A stretch of 64,000 nt of DNA from Henckelia pumila (lineage: Eukaryota > Streptophyta > Magnoliopsida > Lamiales > Gesneriaceae). Shown here piece after piece: positions 61,020 through 64,000 of this stretch. Below the pieces are notes generated by a model. That model saw only the letters and a program-made list of their open reading frames with translations, was not told where the DNA came from and searched no databases. The stretch is taken from positions 180,315,449 to 180,379,448 of the forward strand of contig NC_133122.1 in the NCBI RefSeq assembly GCF_033568475.1, given 5' to 3'. Position 1 is the first letter of the stretch, and every line of letters begins with the position of its first letter. The translations under genes and the position numbers were made by a program.

Positions 61020-61241
61020 AAGTTCGGAGGCTCCATTGGTGAGTTCGGACGGTCCGAAGTTCGAGTTCGGATCCGAAGAGTGGTTCGGACGCTCTGAACG
61101 TGCTGCCAACAGTTGTCATGGATGACGTCATTGTGCTAACGTAAGCAATGACGTATTATCGGGTTCGGACGACCCGAAGTCAGGATCGGACGATCCGATC
61201 GTGTTCGGACGCTTCGAAGTCCAGTTCGGACGATCCGAACT
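61020..61241 (+). repeat. TTCGGA/TCCGAA palindrome array, intact LTR
   Basis: Seven to eight units close to TTCGGACGATCCGAA (6-3-6 palindrome, spacer often CGA, CGG or CGC). A TGACGTCA bZIP-type palindrome (about 61122-61129) and a TGACGTA (about 61149) sit in the middle. The last unit ends about 7 bp before the TATA box, so the array has the position of a U3 enhancer. Confidence 0.85.
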
Positions 61242-61246
61242 CCGTC

Positions 61247-61254
61247 TATAAATA
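61247..61254 (+). promoter_or_regulatory. TATA box of gypsy 5' LTR
   Basis: CTATAAATAGG follows the last palindrome. Transcription would start about 30 bp later, near the AGCACACCGATCACC stretch. Two other LTRs in the window keep the same spacing. Confidence 0.75.
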
Positions 61255-62259
61255 GGAAGGCCGAGATTCAGTTTTGAGCACACCGATCACCTCTTCTCTC
61301 TCGTTTCTTCAGTCTTCCAGCTTAGATCTAGGGCATTCTAGGCGTCCCGTTGGGAATCTGAAAGTGGCATAGCAGTCCAGGTGTTGTAGCGAAGTTGTGG
61401 CCTAGTTTTGAGGCATTCGACAGCAAAGGGCTAACGACGAACGAAGGTATAGCTTTTGCTTCCTAAAAATATTTAGGAGTATGCTTTAGCTTAGTTACGG
61501 CTTTTAGAGCGCTATAATTATAGTAGTATCATTTGGCAGTGTAGCGCGGATTGTAGGCGTAGACCTAGAGCTGGTAGAGCGCGCCTAGCATTTGAGGTAC
61601 GAAAGTACTGCTCGAGATATCCTGACTGATTATGCATGTATTATGTGACTGCATGATTTATATGTCATTGATTTATGCTGCATTCATTTGCATATTGAGC
61701 TATCTCGTTCGAGATGCCTATAGTAGGGTTTTACCCTATCCTGTTAGTGGTTGGACTTCCATCGATTTGGGTCCGGCATATCCACTGGTATTTTGGTATG
61801 GGAGCCACCTCCTGCAGCGACGGCACAACGTGCTACATACCAGGGCACGGTCTGTCTCTGTTATCTGATCCTTGACCTCGAGTTTTTAGGAAGTTCACTT
61901 TGCATGCATGTATACTCATACTCTCGTGCTGAGCGTTTTATGCTCATGTCTCGTACTCTGTGATTCTGGACACCCTATTCCATGGGGCAGGTTTGCGATT
62001 GGACGAGGCGGGTGGATCCAAGAGGGGCTAGGCAATGGTTGATCAGCTGGAGCTTCGTTTAGGTTTTTATTATGTTGTTTTGGGTTTATACAGCTATTCG
62101 ATTTGGTTGTATATTATTTTGGATATTTACAGATTTCTTTCCTTGGGATTGTATAAATGTTATGGTTTCCGTAGTTGAATTCCGATTTCTATTTAATTAA
62201 GTTAATTGCATGCCTAAGTTCTGTTTAGTAGGTGATCCGGATAAGGGTCACTACATTTA

Positions 62260-62271
62260 TGGTATCAGAGC
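62260..62271 (+). promoter_or_regulatory. Primer-binding site (initiator tRNA-Met)
   Basis: TGGTATCAGAGC stands 4 bases after the LTR end. It is the standard complement of the 3' end of plant initiator tRNA-Met used by many gypsy and copia elements to prime minus-strand DNA. Confidence 0.9.
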
Positions 62272-64000
62272 ATGCATAATATTCTTGGGATTTAGATTCT
62301 GCATAAGGTAACCGTGAGGTACTTTTGTAGATGGCGAACTACGATGACCAGAGTAGCCATGGTAGTGGAGGTGGACGTTGGGGAGATGACGATCGTGAGC
62401 GCCGTCGGGACCGTCATCATCGTCGTCGTGATGAGGAACGTTTTAGCATGCGCCGATTCTTATAGATGGCACCTAAGCCCTTGGTTAGAGGTGAGTCTTC
62501 GGAGGATGTGGAGAACTGGTTAGACTGCATGGAGACGACTTTTCAGACTTTCCACTGCACCGAGGAGCAGAAGATGGAGACCCTTGGCTATCTTCTGGAT
62601 GGGCGAGCTCGTAGGTGGTGGAGGTTTACTTCTGCACCCTTTGTTACGGCGAGAGGAGTGGCCACCTGGGCCGAGTTCCGCACAGCTTTTCAGAAGCCGT
62701 ATTTTCCTCCTGCACTCCGTCAGTTGAAGGCGGGCGAGCTACCGAGTCTGCGACAGGGAGACATGTCTATTGACGAGTATCAGCAGAAGTTCTTTGATCT
62801 GCAATCCTATTGCCCCGAGATTGCTGACAGCTCTGAGATGAAGTATAATCTGTTCCTTCAGGGCCTTAACCCTGAGATCCATGATCATGTGACGGTCGGT
62901 GATGACATGTCCTACGAGGGTTTGGTGAGCCGTTGTCACCAGGAAGAGGACAACATTTGGCGGAACAGGTCTTTCTCTCAGTCGAAGCCTGCTAGTTCTT
63001 TGGGTCCCCGTGCCCAATCTTTCAAGAAGTCCGGATCTACTTCTTCCTCTGGTTCTGAAGGTGTTGTTCGCTTTGGGAAGAAGGACAAGTGCGAACATTG
63101 CGGAAAGAACCATCCGTCAGACAAGTGCCATAGAGCTTCTGGAGCTTGTTTCCGATGTGGAGAGGTTGGTCATATCCGGAGGGATTGTCCACTATCTGGG
63201 GGAGGCGATTCTGGTTCAGGATCAGGTTCTCAGGCCACCGTTCAGCAGAGGTCGCAGGGACAGCCTGCTGGGAGTTCTCATTTGAGGCCGCGGGCTTCTG
63301 GTCAGGTGTTTGCCTTGAGGCATGATCATGCTGTGGAGGAGAATGAGAAGGTCATCGCAGGTACATTTCTACTTTATGGTATACCTGCTATCGTACTTAT
63401 TGATACTGGTGCATCTCATTCCTTCATTTCTGCACGTTTTGTTAAGAGGCATAAGTTACCATGCATTGCACTAGATGTAGTAGTTTCTGTTTCTACTCCG
63501 ACGGGTCAATCTGCTTTGGCCAAGAGTTTAGTGATGGGTTGCCCTTTAGAGTTCGAAGGGAACATTTTGTTGGCGAATCTCATGGTCCTTGCGATGGACG
63601 ATTTCGATTGTATTCTGGGGATAGACATGCTGACTATCTATCGAGCTTCAGTGGACTTCTATCAGAGATTAGTACGCTTTCATCCGGATGAGAGTGATAG
63701 CCGGTTTTTCTATGGTGAGGGAGCGCGACCCCCGATGCCTTTGGTACCAGCTGTGAGAGCCTGTCGAGCTCTAGAGTCTGGCGGGGAAGGCTACCTTATC
63801 TATGCAGTTGATTTGTCCGCTGAGAGTATTGTGATAGAGAGTATTCCTGTTGTGGATGAATTCCCAGATGCATTTTCAGATGAGATTCCGGGTTTTCCTC
63901 CTGCTAGGGAAGTCGAGTTTGGCATAGAGTTGATGCCGGATACTTATCCTATTTCTCGAGCACCGTATCATCTGGCTCCGTCAGAGATGCGTGAGTTGAA

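Larger units (their letters stand above)
60963..62255 (+). repeat. 5' LTR of the gypsy element (1,293 bp)
   Basis: Starts TGTAGTGGCCCGTAACC, ends GGATAAGGGTCACTACA, with the terminal inverted repeat TGTAGTG/CACTACA. It is preceded by GATAC, the presumed 5 bp target duplication; its partner lies off the window. It contains the palindrome array, TATA box and a long R/U5 region. Its ends guided recognition of the three related LTRs at ~3,340, 4,801 and 48,607. Confidence 0.88.
60963..64000 (+). mobile_element. Ty3/gypsy retrotransposon (Tekay/Del-like), 5' part
   Basis: Inserted into the LINE above, so younger than it, and cut by the window end. Parts in order: 5' LTR (60963-62255), primer-binding site, gag from 62331 (capsid-type ALRQLKAGELPSLRQGDMS, then a CCHC knuckle CFRCGEVGHIRRDC near 63150), aspartic protease (LIDTGASHSFIS near 63400; DCILGIDML) and the opening of reverse transcriptase (EFPDAFSDEIPGFPP onward). 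Gag-protease-RT order marks gypsy; the Tekay/Del lineage is my best match from memory. At least one break is visible in gag; the rest of this part reads well. Relatively young compared with the other LTR remnants here. Confidence 0.9.

Noticed and set aside
1-64000. CRISPR arrays, operons, rRNA genes
   Set aside because: None seen; the genome is a plant nuclear one and the tandem repeats present are microsatellites or LTR parts.

Overview
The window is nuclear DNA of a flowering plant, very probably a eudicot. The evidence is intron-rich genes with short AT-rich introns, plant-type families (PILS, NDR1/HIN1-like, plant PP2C, TPLATE-type EH protein), and AT-rich intergenic DNA full of LTR retrotransposon fossils, L1-type LINEs, hAT and MULE MITEs and Helitrons. 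I see no bacterial, organellar or CRISPR features. I would not name a species.

Layout. 1-9,955 is a retroelement graveyard: a 5'-truncated Ty1/copia tail with its 3' LTR (1,120-~3,300), a reverse-oriented gypsy-type solo LTR (~3,340-4,800), further gypsy LTR remnants (4,801-~6,720) and a second truncated copia element carrying a ~590 bp tandem repeat (6,720-~9,955). At 10,068-11,200 lies the broken 3' part of a PIN-LIKES auxin carrier gene, with a 353 bp Helitron in one intron. From 24,037 down to 11,632 (minus strand) runs a complete 24-exon DIS3/RRP44 exosome nuclease gene; my exon set sums to 2,808 nt, 935 codons plus stop. A truncated LINE follows (24,388-26,650), then a tRNA-derived SINE split by a hAT MITE (26,790-27,180).

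Host genes then alternate with small transposons: an intronless NDR1/HIN1-like gene (28,051-28,773), a MULE-type foldback MITE with a perfect 9 bp target duplication (29,939-30,251), a hAT element with a perfect 8 bp duplication (30,557-31,195), a 4-exon PP2C (32,091-34,128), another hAT element with a perfect 8 bp duplication (34,222-35,440), intronless mitochondrial ribosomal protein uL11m (35,944-36,411), and on the minus strand a 13-exon EH-domain endocytosis protein of the AtEH/Pan1 type (47,536-38,482). After a gypsy solo LTR split by a second member of the SINE-splitting MITE family (48,607-50,736) comes an AT-rich stretch with MITEs and a second Helitron, then a 4-exon SRPK-type kinase (54,115-57,204). 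The window ends in degenerate inverted-repeat elements, a LINE 3' part (minus strand), and the 5' LTR, gag and protease of a gypsy element inserted into that LINE and running off the right edge.

The host genes do not form one pathway: RNA decay (DIS3), signalling (PP2C), membrane/defence (NHL), mitochondrial translation (uL11m), clathrin endocytosis (EH) and splicing control (SRPK). The most unusual recurring signal is an array of TTCGGA-NNN-TCCGAA palindromes just upstream of the TATA box in three separate gypsy-type LTRs. I found no clear case for a wholly new biological system.
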